Shown here piece after piece: positions 26,849-36,234 of a DNA stretch of 64,000 nucleotides; the first letter of the stretch is position 1, and each line of letters starts with the position of its first letter. This DNA is from Bradyrhizobium lupini (GTDB taxonomy: Bacteria > Pseudomonadota > Alphaproteobacteria > Rhizobiales > Xanthobacteraceae). The translations under genes were made by a program, and so were the position numbers. The stretch lies in the NCBI RefSeq assembly GCF_040939785.1, contig NZ_CP162553.1, forward strand, positions 6,343,001-6,407,000. The letters are read 5' to 3'. The notes beneath the pieces are model-generated. The model was not told where the DNA came from and did no database searches. It saw only the letters and a list, made by a program, of their open reading frames with translations.

Positions 26849-28651
26849 CTATGCGGTTGCGCTGATCGGCGCCAGAGCACCGGCGTCGTGATGTTGCAGG
26901 CGGAAGAACGAGGCGTAGCGGCCGCCGCGGCGGAGCAACTCGTCATGCCGGCCCTGCTCGACGATCTCGCCGCCCTCGACCACCAGGATCGCATCGGCGT
27001 GCATGATGGTGTGCAGGCGGTGCGCGATCACGATGGTGGTGCGGTTCTGGCAGAGATGCTCGATCGCCTCTTGCACCTGCCGCTCGGACTCGGAATCGAG
27101 CGCGGCGGTGGCTTCGTCAAGCAGGATGATCGGCGCGTTCTTGATCAGCGCGCGCGCAACCGCGATGCGCTGGCGCTGGCCGCCGGACAGCTGCGTGCCG
27201 TGCTCGCCGACGGGCGTGTCGTAGCCGAGCGGGAAGCCCATGATGAAATCATGCGCGCAGGCCGCCTTGGCGGCGTCGATGATCTGGTCTTCGGTCGCGC
27301 CCGCGCGGCCGAACGCGATGTTGCTGCGGATGGTGTCGCGGAACAGATAGACGTCCTGACCGACATAGGCGGTCTGGGCCCGCAGCGATTTTCGCGAGAC
27401 CGCGCCGATCGACTGGCCGTCGATCACGATGTCGCCTTGCGTCACCTCGTAGAAGCGCAGCAGCAACCCCAGCACGGTCGATTTGCCGCCGCCGGAGGGG
27501 CCGACCAGCGCAGTGACCTTGCCGGGCTCGGCAACAAAGCTCATGCGATTGAGGACGGTCTCACCGTTGCGATAGGAAAAGCTGACGTCGCGCAGCTCGA
27601 TGCGCGCAGTCGACAGTTTCAGCGCCGGCTTGTCGTCGTCGGAATGCTCGCTCGCGGGGCTGTCGACGACTTCCAGCAGCATGCGGGCGCCAACGAGCTG
27701 GCTGTTGAGGTCGATGTTGAGCCGCGCCAGCCGCTTGGCCGGCTCGGTCGCCATCAGGAACGCGGTCATGAAGGAAAAGAACGCGCCGGGCGTGGCGTTG
27801 AGGGCGACTACGCTATAGCCGCCGTAAAGCAAACAGCCGGCGACCGCGAAGCCGCCGAGCATCTCCATCAGCGGATTGGAGCGGTTGGCGACGCGAGCCA
27901 TCTTGTTGGCGTTGCGCTCGACGATCGCGATGTTCTCGTCGATGCGGGTCTGCATGGTGTCTTCGAGCGTGAATGCTTTCACCGTGCGGATGCCCTGCAG
28001 CGATTCCTGCATCGTCTCCAGGATGTCGGCGGTGCCGGTGAACTGGTTGTAGGCGAGCCCCTTGATGCGCTTGACCAGCTTGCGCAGCACCAGCATCGCC
28101 GGTGGCACGGCGACGAGTCCGATGAACGACATCACCGGATCCTGCCACACCATCACGCCGATCATGGCGAGCAGCATCATGAGGTCGCGCCCGACGGCGT
28201 TGACCAGCATGCTGAGGACATCGGTGATGGACTTCGCGCCGGCCGTCAGCCGCGCCAGGAATTCCGACGAATGCCGCTCGGAGAAGAATCCGACGCTCTC
28301 GCGCATCAACTTGGCGAACAGCTGGCGCTGGTTGGTGGCGAGGATGGCGTTGGAGATCTTGGTCAGGATCACCATGTGGCCGTAGGTCGCCACGCCCTTG
28401 ATGAAGAGCAGGATCACGGTGATGCCCGAGAACATCGCGATGCCCGGGATGTTCTTGTCGACATAGGCCTGGTTGATGACCTGGCCGAGCACGTAGGTCG
28501 CGCCCGCGGTCGATCCGGCGGCAAGCGCCATCAGCGCGAAGGCGACGAGGTAGCGCCGCCAGTAGATGATGCCCTGTTCCGTGACCAGGCGGCAGATCAG
28601 CACCGCTGCCGCATAGGGATCGTCGGTGATTTTCTTTGGAAACTGAGCCAT
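26849..28651 (-). CDS. MsbA-type ABC exporter (fused membrane and ATPase domains)
   Basis: 600 residues. The N-terminal half has six membrane helices (exporter fold, residues about 40-330); the C-terminal ATPase carries Walker A VGPSGGGKST, signature LSGGQRQRIAVARAL, Walker B IILLDEATAALD and the H-loop IVIAHRL. It is a half-transporter working as a homodimer, close to MsbA and other lipid-linked or drug exporters. I chose the ATG at 28651 (MAQFPKKITDDP) over the upstream start at 28744. Its position beside galE and LPS glycosyltransferases makes lipid A-core flipping a reasonable guess, but a second, canonical msbA may exist elsewhere. Confidence 0.85.
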   Translation of the reverse strand: MAQFPKKITDDPYAAAVLICRLVTEQGIIYWRRYLVAFALMALAAGSTAGATYVLGQVINQAYVDKNIPGIAMFSGITVILLFIKGVATYGHMVILTKISNAILATNQRQLFAKLMRESVGFFSERHSSEFLARLTAGAKSITDVLSMLVNAVGRDLMMLLAMIGVMVWQDPVMSFIGLVAVPPAMLVLRKLVKRIKGLAYNQFTGTADILETMQESLQGIRTVKAFTLEDTMQTRIDENIAIVERNANKMARVANRSNPLMEMLGGFAVAGCLLYGGYSVVALNATPGAFFSFMTAFLMATEPAKRLARLNIDLNSQLVGARMLLEVVDSPASEHSDDDKPALKLSTARIELRDVSFSYRNGETVLNRMSFVAEPGKVTALVGPSGGGKSTVLGLLLRFYEVTQGDIVIDGQSIGAVSRKSLRAQTAYVGQDVYLFRDTIRSNIAFGRAGATEDQIIDAAKAACAHDFIMGFPLGYDTPVGEHGTQLSGGQRQRIAVARALIKNAPIILLDEATAALDSESERQVQEAIEHLCQNRTTIVIAHRLHTIMHADAILVVEGGEIVEQGRHDELLRRGGRYASFFRLQHHDAGALAPISATA

Positions 28652-28768
28652 CCGCAGTCCATTGACGGCACAGGAATAAGCCTGCCCGCGCGTCAGGGAT
28701 CGAGCGGCCTCTGTGCCCGCTAAGCCAGCGCTTTTCAAGCCCAATTAGGGCTTGCGCTGGAATGGAAT

Positions 28769-29782
28769 CTAGGCCGAGGCGGCGTGGCGGAGCTCGCCGT
28801 GGCGCTCGCGGAACAGCTTGTCCTCCCACGCCAGCGCATGCGCGGCGATGGTCTCGAGGTCGTCGTATTGCGGCTTCCAGTCGAGCAGGCCCCGGATCCG
28901 GCTGGTGTCGGCGACCATGGTCATGATGTCGCCGGGCCGGCGCGGGGCGTATTGTACGGCGAAGCTGCGGCCCGACACACGGCGCACCGCGTCGATGGTC
29001 TCCAGCACCGAGTAGCCGCGGCCATAGCCGCAATTGAGCGTCGTCGAGGCGCCGCCGTTGCGCAAATAAGCGAGCGCCGAGCGATGCGCCTGCGACAGGT
29101 CCGTGACATGGATGAAGTCGCGGATGCAGCTGCCATCCTGGGTCGGATAGTCGGTGCCGAACACGTCGATCTTGGCGCGCTGGCCGGTCGCGGCTTCCAC
29201 CGCGATCTTGAGCAGGTGCGTGGCGCCGACGGTGGCCAATCCAATGCGCGCCTGCGGATCGGCGCCGGCGACGTTGAAATAGCGCAGGGTGACGTACTGC
29301 ATGCCGTAGGCGGCGGCGACGTCGTGCAGCATGATCTCGGTCATCAGCTTCGACGAACCGTAGGGCGACAGCGGCCGTGTCGGCGCATGCTCGGGCACCG
29401 GCACCTGGTCCGGATCGCCGTAGACCGCCGCGGTCGAGGAGAAGATGAAGCGGTCGATGCCGCGCTTGACCGCGACGTTGAGCAGGTTGCGCGCGGTCGT
29501 GAAATTGTTTCGGTAATAGCCGAGCGGATCGCGCATCGAATCCGGCACGACCACCGAGCCCGCGAAATGGATGATGCTCTCGATGTTGTGCTGGGCGATC
29601 ACGCCTTCGAGCAGGTTCTCGTCGCCGGCATCGCCAATGAACAGCGGCACGCCTTCGGGCAGATAGGACGAGAAACCGGTGGAGAGATCGTCGATCACGA
29701 CGACGTCCTCGCCGGCTTCCGCCAGCGCCAGAACCGTGTGGCTTCCGATATAGCCGGCACCGCCGGTGACAAGCACAGTCAT
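28769..29782 (-). CDS. galE: UDP-glucose 4-epimerase
   Basis: 337 residues, standard GalE size. NAD site TGGAGYIGSH at the N-terminus, catalytic Ser in FSSTAAVYGDPDQ and Tyr/Lys in SPYGSSKLM, and DGSCIRDFIHVTDLSQAH, where GalE normally has DGTGVRDYIHV. It interconverts UDP-glucose and UDP-galactose for LPS and exopolysaccharide. It starts the minus-strand pair galE then MsbA-type exporter (117-base gap) and is divergent from an LpcC-like glycosyltransferase. Confidence 0.95.
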   Translation of the reverse strand: MTVLVTGGAGYIGSHTVLALAEAGEDVVVIDDLSTGFSSYLPEGVPLFIGDAGDENLLEGVIAQHNIESIIHFAGSVVVPDSMRDPLGYYRNNFTTARNLLNVAVKRGIDRFIFSSTAAVYGDPDQVPVPEHAPTRPLSPYGSSKLMTEIMLHDVAAAYGMQYVTLRYFNVAGADPQARIGLATVGATHLLKIAVEAATGQRAKIDVFGTDYPTQDGSCIRDFIHVTDLSQAHRSALAYLRNGGASTTLNCGYGRGYSVLETIDAVRRVSGRSFAVQYAPRRPGDIMTMVADTSRIRGLLDWKPQYDDLETIAAHALAWEDKLFRERHGELRHAASA

Positions 29783-29907
29783 GATCTCACCCGTCCTCGA
29801 TCAACGCTCCAAGCTAACGTTTACGTGGTGAAGAGTGGGTGTCGGCGCGGCTGAACTGGTCACTATGCTTAATGTTGCGTATAGGGACTTTCGAAACGGA
29901 GCGTGGC

Positions 29908-30945
29908 GTGGCGAATTCCCCAGGCGATCTCGAAGTGATCGTGCCAAATCTGCACAGGCGCTATTCCGGGGTCACCGCGACCAACCGGATGGTGGCGCCG
30001 CGGCTGGCAAAGCTCTATCGCGCCGCGTGGTTCGGCTCCGACGCGCCGGAGGGGATCGCGCGCCTGAACGGTGCCGATCTCCTGAGATTGTGGCGCCGCA
30101 AGGCGCCGCTGATCTGGCACGCGCGCCGCAACAACGAGATGATCGCGGGTGTGCTGTTGCGCGCGCTCGGTTGGCCGCTCAAGCTCGTCTTCACCTCGGC
30201 GGCACAGCGCCATCATAGCTGGATCACGCGCTGGCTGATCCGGCGCATGGACGCGATCATCGCGACATCAGATCTTTCGGCCTCGTTCCTGAAGGTGAAG
30301 GCGACGGTGATTCCGCATGGCGTCGACACCGCCGTCTATGCGCCGCCGCTCGACCGCACTGCTGCCTTCGCGGAAACCGCGTTGCCGGGCCGCTATGCGA
30401 TCGGCTGCTTCGGCCGGGTACGCGCGCAGAAGGGCACCGATGTGTTCGTCGATGCGATGTGCCGCTTGCTGCCGCGCTTTCCGGATTTCACCGCAATCAT
30501 CGTCGGCCAGGTCACACCGGAGCAAACCGTTTTTGCAAACGACCTGAAGAAGCGGATCGAGGCCGCCGGCCTGCAATCGCGCATCGTCATCATCGGCGAG
30601 CTGCCGATCGAAGACGTGCAGCGCTGGTATCAGCGGCTGACGATCTACGCCTTCACCTCGCGCAACGAAGGTTTTGGCCTGACGTTGATCGAGGCGATGG
30701 CGGCTGGCAGCGCGCTGGTCGCCGCGCGCGCCGGGGCGGCCGAACTCGTGGTCGAGGATGGCGTGACCGGCGTGCTGATCCCGACCGGTGATGCGGACGC
30801 GCTGGCTGCAGCGGTCGAACCGCTGATGCGTGACGTGGCCGCCGCGATCGCTATGGGCGAGCGCGGGCGGGCACGGGTGCTCGCGCAATTCAGTCTCGAT
30901 GCGGAGGCGTCACGGATCGGGGACGTCTATCGGCCGCTGCTTTGA
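29908..30945 (+). CDS. GT4 glycosyltransferase, LpcC-like (LPS core mannosyltransferase)
   Basis: 345 residues from GTG 29908, which has GGAG six bases upstream; ATG 29872 or GTG 29839 are alternatives. The start region LEVIVPNLHRRYSGVTATNR resembles LpcC of Rhizobium (IDVIAPNFKRRLSGVT). The GT-B C-terminal domain has GCFGRVRAQKGTDVFVDAM and the nucleotide-sugar E-x7-E motif in RNEGFGLTLIEAMAAGSALV. LpcC transfers mannose from GDP-mannose to Kdo of the inner core; manC in this window would supply GDP-mannose. The precise sugar is inferred, not seen. The 176 bases after its stop hold nothing recognisable. Confidence 0.82.
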   Translation: MANSPGDLEVIVPNLHRRYSGVTATNRMVAPRLAKLYRAAWFGSDAPEGIARLNGADLLRLWRRKAPLIWHARRNNEMIAGVLLRALGWPLKLVFTSAAQRHHSWITRWLIRRMDAIIATSDLSASFLKVKATVIPHGVDTAVYAPPLDRTAAFAETALPGRYAIGCFGRVRAQKGTDVFVDAMCRLLPRFPDFTAIIVGQVTPEQTVFANDLKKRIEAAGLQSRIVIIGELPIEDVQRWYQRLTIYAFTSRNEGFGLTLIEAMAAGSALVAARAGAAELVVEDGVTGVLIPTGDADALAAAVEPLMRDVAAAIAMGERGRARVLAQFSLDAEASRIGDVYRPLL

Positions 30946-31121
30946 CATCGCCTTCAGGGCAGCAAACAAAAAAACTCGAAAACAACCCCATGCACAGTAG
31001 CCGAGGCCAACGAAATCAATGGCTTCCCCGGCATCCCGAAGCTGCGGATTTTACGAAGTCGATTTGACTCGTCGGGCAAAACACCGGCATAATGTCATCA
31101 TCGGCGTAGCCTCGACGGCCT

Positions 31122-32191
31122 TCACGTCGAAGCCCTTGTCTCCACCTCACCCAGCACCCGCTGCGCAATCTCCACCACCTCGCTCGCTGCGATATCTCGC
31201 ATGCAGCGGTGGTCGTTCATCTTGCAGGTCGTGCTCTGGCAGGGTTGGCAGGAGAGCACGCTCTTGTCCTGCACCACGGTCGCGGCGAGGCCGTTGAGGG
31301 GGCCCAGAGATAGGGGCTGGTCGGCCCGAAGATGCCCATGGTCGGCGTGCCCAGGGCGGCTGCGATGTGCATCAGGCCGGAATCGTTGGAGATCGCGACG
31401 CCGGCTGCAGCCATGGCCAGCACGCCGTTGCGCAGATCATTGCCGGTGAGGTCCCGGACCCCCGGGCCGCCGGCCGCGACGATCTCCTGGGCCAGGCCCT
31501 TTTCCCCGGGGCCGCCGACAACCCAGACCTCAAGGCCGCGCTCGGCCAGCAAGCGGGCGGCCTCGGGATAGTAGGTCCAACGTTTTGAGACGCCGACCGA
31601 GCCGGGGGCTAGGGCCACCGCGGCGCCGGCGCTGAGGCCATTGGCCTGCCGCCAGCGGAGGATGTCCCCGGTCGGAACCCGCAACTGCGGCACCGGCCAT
31701 TCCGCCGGCAGCGGGGCGCCATCGGGCTGGGCGAGGGCGGCGTTCTTGTCGATGAAGCGGGGCAGCTTCTTTTCGCCCCAACGCCAGCGATTGAGCAGGC
31801 CGAACCGGAACTCGCCGACGAAGCCGACCCTTTCCGGAATGCCGGCCAAAGCGGGCGCAATGGCGGCCTTCCAGGTCCGGGGCAGCACCAGGGCGGTGCC
31901 GTAGTTCCGCTCGCGCAGGAGCTTCGCCAAGCCGAGCTGGCGGCCCACCGCGAGTCGCCCGCGCGGCAGGTCCCAGACGATCGCTTCGCGCACGCCCGGC
32001 ATGTAATCGACCAGGGGCGCGCATAGGGAGGTCGTGAGCAGATCGACCGGCCGGTTCGGCCAGCGCTCATTCAGGACCCGCACGACGGTGTGATTCCGGA
32101 CGAAATCGCCGATCCACATGTAGGGGACGATCAGGATCGGGCGCGTGTCGCCCCCATCTGCCTCCCCATTAAATTGCAGATCTTGGTTCAT
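31122..32191 (-). pseudogene. waaF: ADP-heptose:LPS heptosyltransferase II-like (WaaF), frameshifted near the C-terminus
   Basis: GT9-family protein: ILIVPYMWIGDFVRNHTVVR at the N-terminus, ALAPGSVGVSKRWTYYPEAA with the phosphate/ribose-binding core, and GVAISNDSGLMHIAAALGTP with the conserved GIFGPTSPYLWAP. At the G run 31298-31302 (C run on the coding strand) the frame is lost; one more C continues LNGLAATVVQDKSVLSCQPC and a Cys-containing tail to a stop at 31122, 356 residues. The enzyme adds the second heptose to the inner core using ADP-heptose. As read, the protein has a scrambled end at 31217. It is divergent from hldD, which makes its donor. Confidence 0.85.
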
Positions 32192-32364
32192 TCGTTAAAG
32201 GGCCGGGGTGCGCTGATGTGGCGGTTCGGTTAGCCGCTCCGGGCCGGCAGGTAAAGCCGGCTGAGTGGCAATCCCAAAACCGCTTACACTTTGGCGGATC
32301 ATGCGCTAGGGCAGAACCGGGCCGCAAAACTTCGGGCAGGCGGAATCTGGCAGGGAAGTTGGAA

Positions 32365-33345
32365 ATGTTGCTGGTGACCGGCGGGGCCGGTTTTATCGGA
32401 TCGAATGTCGTCGCCGCGCTGAACGAGGCCGGCCGCAGCGACGTGGTCGTCTGCGATTTCCTTGGCAACGAGGGCAAATGGCGCAACCTCACCAAGCGGC
32501 AGCTTTTGGATATCGTGCCGCCAGCTGAGCTGCCGGACTGGCTGCAGGGCCGCAAGCTCGATGCCGTGATCCACCTCGGGGCGATTTCCGCGACCACCGC
32601 GACCGACGGCGACCTGGTGTTCGAGACCAATTTCCGCCTGTCGATGCGCCTCCTGGACTGGTGCACGGCGAATGCGGTGCCGTTGATCTACGCCTCCTCG
32701 GCGGCGACCTATGGCGACGGCGAGGCAGGATTTGACGACGACAGCTCTGTGTCTGCACTGAAAAAACTGCGGCCGATGAACCTCTACGGCTGGAGCAAGC
32801 ACCTGTTCGATCTCGCCGTCGCCAAGCGCGCCGCGAACGGCGAGAAGCTGCCGCCGCAATGGGCCGGACTGAAATTCTTCAACGTGTTCGGCCCCAACGA
32901 ATACCACAAGGGCTCGATGATGAGCGTTCTGGCGCGCCGCTTCGACGACGTCAAAGCGGGCCGCGTCGTGCAATTGTTCAAGTCGCATCGCGAGGGCATC
33001 GCCGACGGCGATCAGCGCCGCGATTTCATCTATGTCGACGACGTCGTGCGCGTGATCATGTGGCTGCTGGCAACGCCCTCGGTGTCCGGGCTGTTCAATG
33101 TCGGCACCGGCAAGGCACGCAGCTTCAGGGACCTGATGTTGGCGGCCTATGCCGCGCTCGGCGCCGGCCCCAACATCGAATACGTCGACATGCCCGAGCA
33201 GATCCGCGGCAGCTACCAGTACTTCACCCAGAGCGAGGTCGATCGCCTCCACCGCGCCGGCTACAATGGCGGTTTCACGACGCTCGAGGACGCGGTGAAG
33301 GCCTATGTCGGGGATTATCTCGACCGGCCCGACCGCTTCCGCTGA
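32365..33345 (+). CDS. hldD: ADP-L-glycero-D-manno-heptose 6-epimerase
   Basis: 326 residues. NADP Rossmann motif [10 protein letters not shown] at the start, catalytic Ser in [11 protein letters not shown], Tyr/Lys in [11 protein letters not shown], and HldD-specific [20 protein letters not shown] plus [14 protein letters not shown]. It converts ADP-D-glycero- to ADP-L-glycero-manno-heptose, the last step of the donor pathway. The ATG at 32365 has GGAAGTTGGAA upstream; the 170 bases to waaF are a divergent promoter region. hldE follows 11 bases downstream. gmhA and gmhB, also needed, are not in the window. Confidence 0.95.
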   Translation: MLLVTGGAGFIGSNVVAALNEAGRSDVVVCDFLGNEGKWRNLTKRQLLDIVPPAELPDWLQGRKLDAVIHLGAISATTATDGDLVFETNFRLSMRLLDWCTANAVPLIYASSAATYGDGEAGFDDDSSVSALKKLRPMNLYGWSKHLFDLAVAKRAANGEKLPPQWAGLKFFNVFGPNEYHKGSMMSVLARRFDDVKAGRVVQLFKSHREGIADGDQRRDFIYVDDVVRVIMWLLATPSVSGLFNVGTGKARSFRDLMLAAYAALGAGPNIEYVDMPEQIRGSYQYFTQSEVDRLHRAGYNGGFTTLEDAVKAYVGDYLDRPDRFR

Positions 33346-33356
33346 GGTCCATCACC

Positions 33357-34841
33357 ATGCCGACGCCCATTCTCGATTTCGATGCCCTCGCGCAAGCCAT
33401 CTCAGGCTGCACGGTGCTGTGCATCGGCGACATCATGCTGGACGAGTTCGTCTATGGCGAGGTGTCGCGGATATCGCCGGAGGCGCCGGCGCCTGTCATC
33501 GCGGCCCAGCGCAGCGAGATCCATATCGGCGGCGCCGGCAATGTCGCGCGCAACGTCGCCGCGCTCGGCGCGCGCTGCATCTTCGTCGGCCTCGTCGGCG
33601 AGGACGAGGCGGGCAGGCAGCTCGCCTCGACGCTTGCGGAGCAGGGCGCCATCGAAAGCGTGCTGGTGTGCGATCCCTCGCGTCCGACCACGCGAAAAGT
33701 GCGTTTCGTCTCCGAGCATTTTTCCACGCACATGCTGCGTGCGGATTGGGAGCAGGCACAGCCTGCTTCCGATACGATCGAGACCAAGCTGATCGAAGCG
33801 ATCCTGCCGCAGATCGCGCGCGCCGACATCGTGCTGCTGTCCGACTACGCCAAGGGCGTGCTGACCGCCCGCGTCATCCGCCACACCATCGACGCCGCGC
33901 GAAAACTCGGTAAGCCCGTGATCGTCGATCCCAAAAGCCTGAACTGGGCGATCTATCGCGGCGCGACGCTGCTCACGCCCAATCGCAAGGAATTTTCGGA
34001 AGCGACCCGAAGCCGCGCCGACACGCCGCAGAGCATCGTCGATGCCAGCGAGGACGTGATGCGGCTCGCCGATTGCGAAGCGATCCTCGTCACCCAAGGC
34101 GAGCACGGCATGACGCTGGTGCCGCGCAACGGCGAGGCCGTTCACGTTCCGGCGTTTCCGGTCAAGGTGCGCGACGTCTCCGGCGCCGGCGACACCGTTG
34201 CCGCGGCGCTCGCGGTCTCGCTCGCCACGGGCGCGGACTGGGACACGGCGCTTCGCATGGCCAGTGCCGCGGCCGCCGTCGCCGTCGGCAAGCAGGGCAC
34301 CGCCAGCGTGAGTGCGGCCGAGCTGAAGCGAAAGATCTTGCCGCATGCCTATCTCGCGGCCGAGGAGAAGATCGTGCTCGAGCCCGGCGCGCTCGACGCG
34401 CAGCTCGCGGAATGGAAGAAGCAAGGCCAGCGCGTCGGCTTCACCAATGGCTGCTTCGACATCCTGCATCCCGGCCACGTCAAGGTGCTGACAGCGGCGC
34501 GCTCCGCCTGCGACCGCCTGATCGTGGGGCTGAACAGCGACGCCTCGGTACGGCGGCTGAAGGGCGCCGACCGCCCCGTTCAGGACGAGCGAGCGCGTGC
34601 GGAAGTGCTGGCGGCGCTCGAAGCCGTCGATCTGGTCGTTATTTTCGATGAGGATACGCCGATCGACCTGATCACCCGCATCAAGCCGAGCGCGCTGATC
34701 AAAGGGGGTGATTACACCCGCGAGCAGGTGGTCGGCCATGAGGTCGTCGAGGCCGCGGGCGGGACCGTGGTGCTGGTCGACATTCTCCAGGGCTTCAGCA
34801 CGACGGCGCTGGTTCATCGCGCGCGGGGCGAGGGCAAGTGA
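33357..34841 (+). CDS. hldE: bifunctional heptose 7-phosphate kinase / heptose 1-phosphate adenylyltransferase
   Basis: 494 residues in two domains. Residues about 1-325 are a PfkB-type kinase ([35 protein letters not shown], and the catalytic [13 protein letters not shown]). Residues about 350-494 are a cytidylyltransferase-fold domain with [16 protein letters not shown] (from residue 363) and [15 protein letters not shown]. It phosphorylates heptose 7-phosphate and later adenylates heptose 1-phosphate. Its stop overlaps the start of the O-antigen ligase gene (GTGA), so they are coupled. Confidence 0.95.
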   Translation: MPTPILDFDALAQAISGCTVLCIGDIMLDEFVYGEVSRISPEAPAPVIAAQRSEIHIGGAGNVARNVAALGARCIFVGLVGEDEAGRQLASTLAEQGAIESVLVCDPSRPTTRKVRFVSEHFSTHMLRADWEQAQPASDTIETKLIEAILPQIARADIVLLSDYAKGVLTARVIRHTIDAARKLGKPVIVDPKSLNWAIYRGATLLTPNRKEFSEATRSRADTPQSIVDASEDVMRLADCEAILVTQGEHGMTLVPRNGEAVHVPAFPVKVRDVSGAGDTVAAALAVSLATGADWDTALRMASAAAAVAVGKQGTASVSAAELKRKILPHAYLAAEEKIVLEPGALDAQLAEWKKQGQRVGFTNGCFDILHPGHVKVLTAARSACDRLIVGLNSDASVRRLKGADRPVQDERARAEVLAALEAVDLVVIFDEDTPIDLITRIKPSALIKGGDYTREQVVGHEVVEAAGGTVVLVDILQGFSTTALVHRARGEGK

Positions 34842-36125
34842 CGACGCTCGCCGGGGCGACGACCGGCCAGGTGCTGTGGCGGCGTCTGCGCAGTCCGGCG
34901 GCCTGGTCCGAGACGGTCGATCTGTTTGCGATCCTGACTGCGGCCTCGCTGCCATGGTCGACGTCGCTTGCGGCGATATTCAATGTCCTGATGCTGCTCT
35001 GCATGGTGCCGTTCCTCGACGTCCGTGAGTTCCTGCAATCGCTCAAGCGTCCGATCTGTGCGGCGCCGATTGCGCTGGTCCTGCTCGCGCTGGTCGGGAC
35101 GCTGTGGTCGGACGCGGCCTGGGGGCGCGCTTCTACGCGGTCAATCCGACCGTCAAGCTGCTGGTGCTGCCGGTCCTGTTCTATCATTTGCGCGCTCGCC
35201 GCGCGGACATTGGGTGTTTGTCGCCTTCCTAATGTCCTGCGCACTGTTGTCGGTGATGTCCTGGCTCGTCGCCTTCTACCCAGACCTCGCGCTCAAATCC
35301 GACCGCGTCGAGCGCGGCATCTTCGTCAAGAACTACATCGACCAGAGCCAGGAGTTCACGCTCTGCGCCGTCGCGCTCGCCTATCCGATCGTGCAGTTGC
35401 TGCGCCAGAAGCGCTACTGGATCGCCGCGCTGCTCACGGCGCTTGCGCTCGCCTTCTTCGTCAACATGGTGTTCGTGGTGGTATCGCGCACCGCGCTGCT
35501 CACCATTCCGATCCTGTTCGGTGTGTTTGCGTTGCTTCATCTGAGATGGCGCAGCATCGCGATCATCTCCGCCGCCCTGCTCGCGGGCGCGGTTCTCGCC
35601 TGGCAGGCCTCGCCGCAATTGCGCAAGACCGCCGACAGCTTTGCCAGCGACTACACGCGCTATGTCGAAAAAGGCGCGCCGACCTCGGCCGGCTTGCGGC
35701 TCGAATTCTGGCGAAAATCCCTCGGCTTCTTCGCGGAGGCGCCGGTCAAGGGGCACGGCACGGGCTCGACGCGCGGATTGTTCGAACGTGCCGCGACGCC
35801 GGGGGATGCTCAGTATCAGGCGTCCGCCGAGGTGATCGGCAACCCGCATAACCAGACGCTGAACGTGGCCGTGCAATGGGGCATCATCGGGGTCGCCGTT
35901 CTCTACGCCATCTGGATCCTGCATCTGCTGTTGTTTCGCGGCGACGGGCTCGCAAACTGGGTCGGCCTCCTGGTCGTGGTCCAGAACGTCTTCACCTCGC
36001 TGTTCAACTCCCATCTGTTCGACTTCCACGAGGGCTGGATGTACGTCATCGGTGTCGGCGTTGCCGGCGGCATGGTGATCCGGGCCCAGCAGGCCGGGGC
36101 GAAAGCGGCGGAAGCAGGTTCCTGA
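34838..36125 (+). pseudogene. O-antigen ligase/polymerase family membrane protein (WaaL/Wzy-like), two frameshifts
   Basis: Starts GTG 34838, coupled to hldE. The first frame gives WSETVDLFAILTAASLPWST and membrane segments to LVGTLWSDAAWG. At GGGGG (about 35121-35125) it breaks; the next frame gives ARFYAVNPTVKLLVLPVLFY; at TTT (about 35187) it breaks again, and the third frame continues FARSPRGHWVFVAFLMSCAL through about six more segments to the stop at 36125. One extra G and one extra T restore 429 residues. The Wzy_C-type periplasmic loop (SAGLRLEFWRKSLGFF, then HGTGSTRG and NPHNQTL) is diagnostic. It would join O-antigen to lipid A-core or polymerise it. Confidence 0.83.
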
Positions 36126-36234
36126 ACGGCCGGCCGGATGGCAAACCTTGACTGACAAGCCTTGACTGGCATGTCCGGCCGAGATGGGTTATCAGCGCGA
36201 TCAGGTTGCATCTAACTGGATTTTCGGTCAGCGG

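Noticed and set aside
26837..28723. A 628-codon + strand frame over the MsbA-type exporter
   Set aside because: No domain is recognisable and it mirrors the Walker motifs of the real gene.
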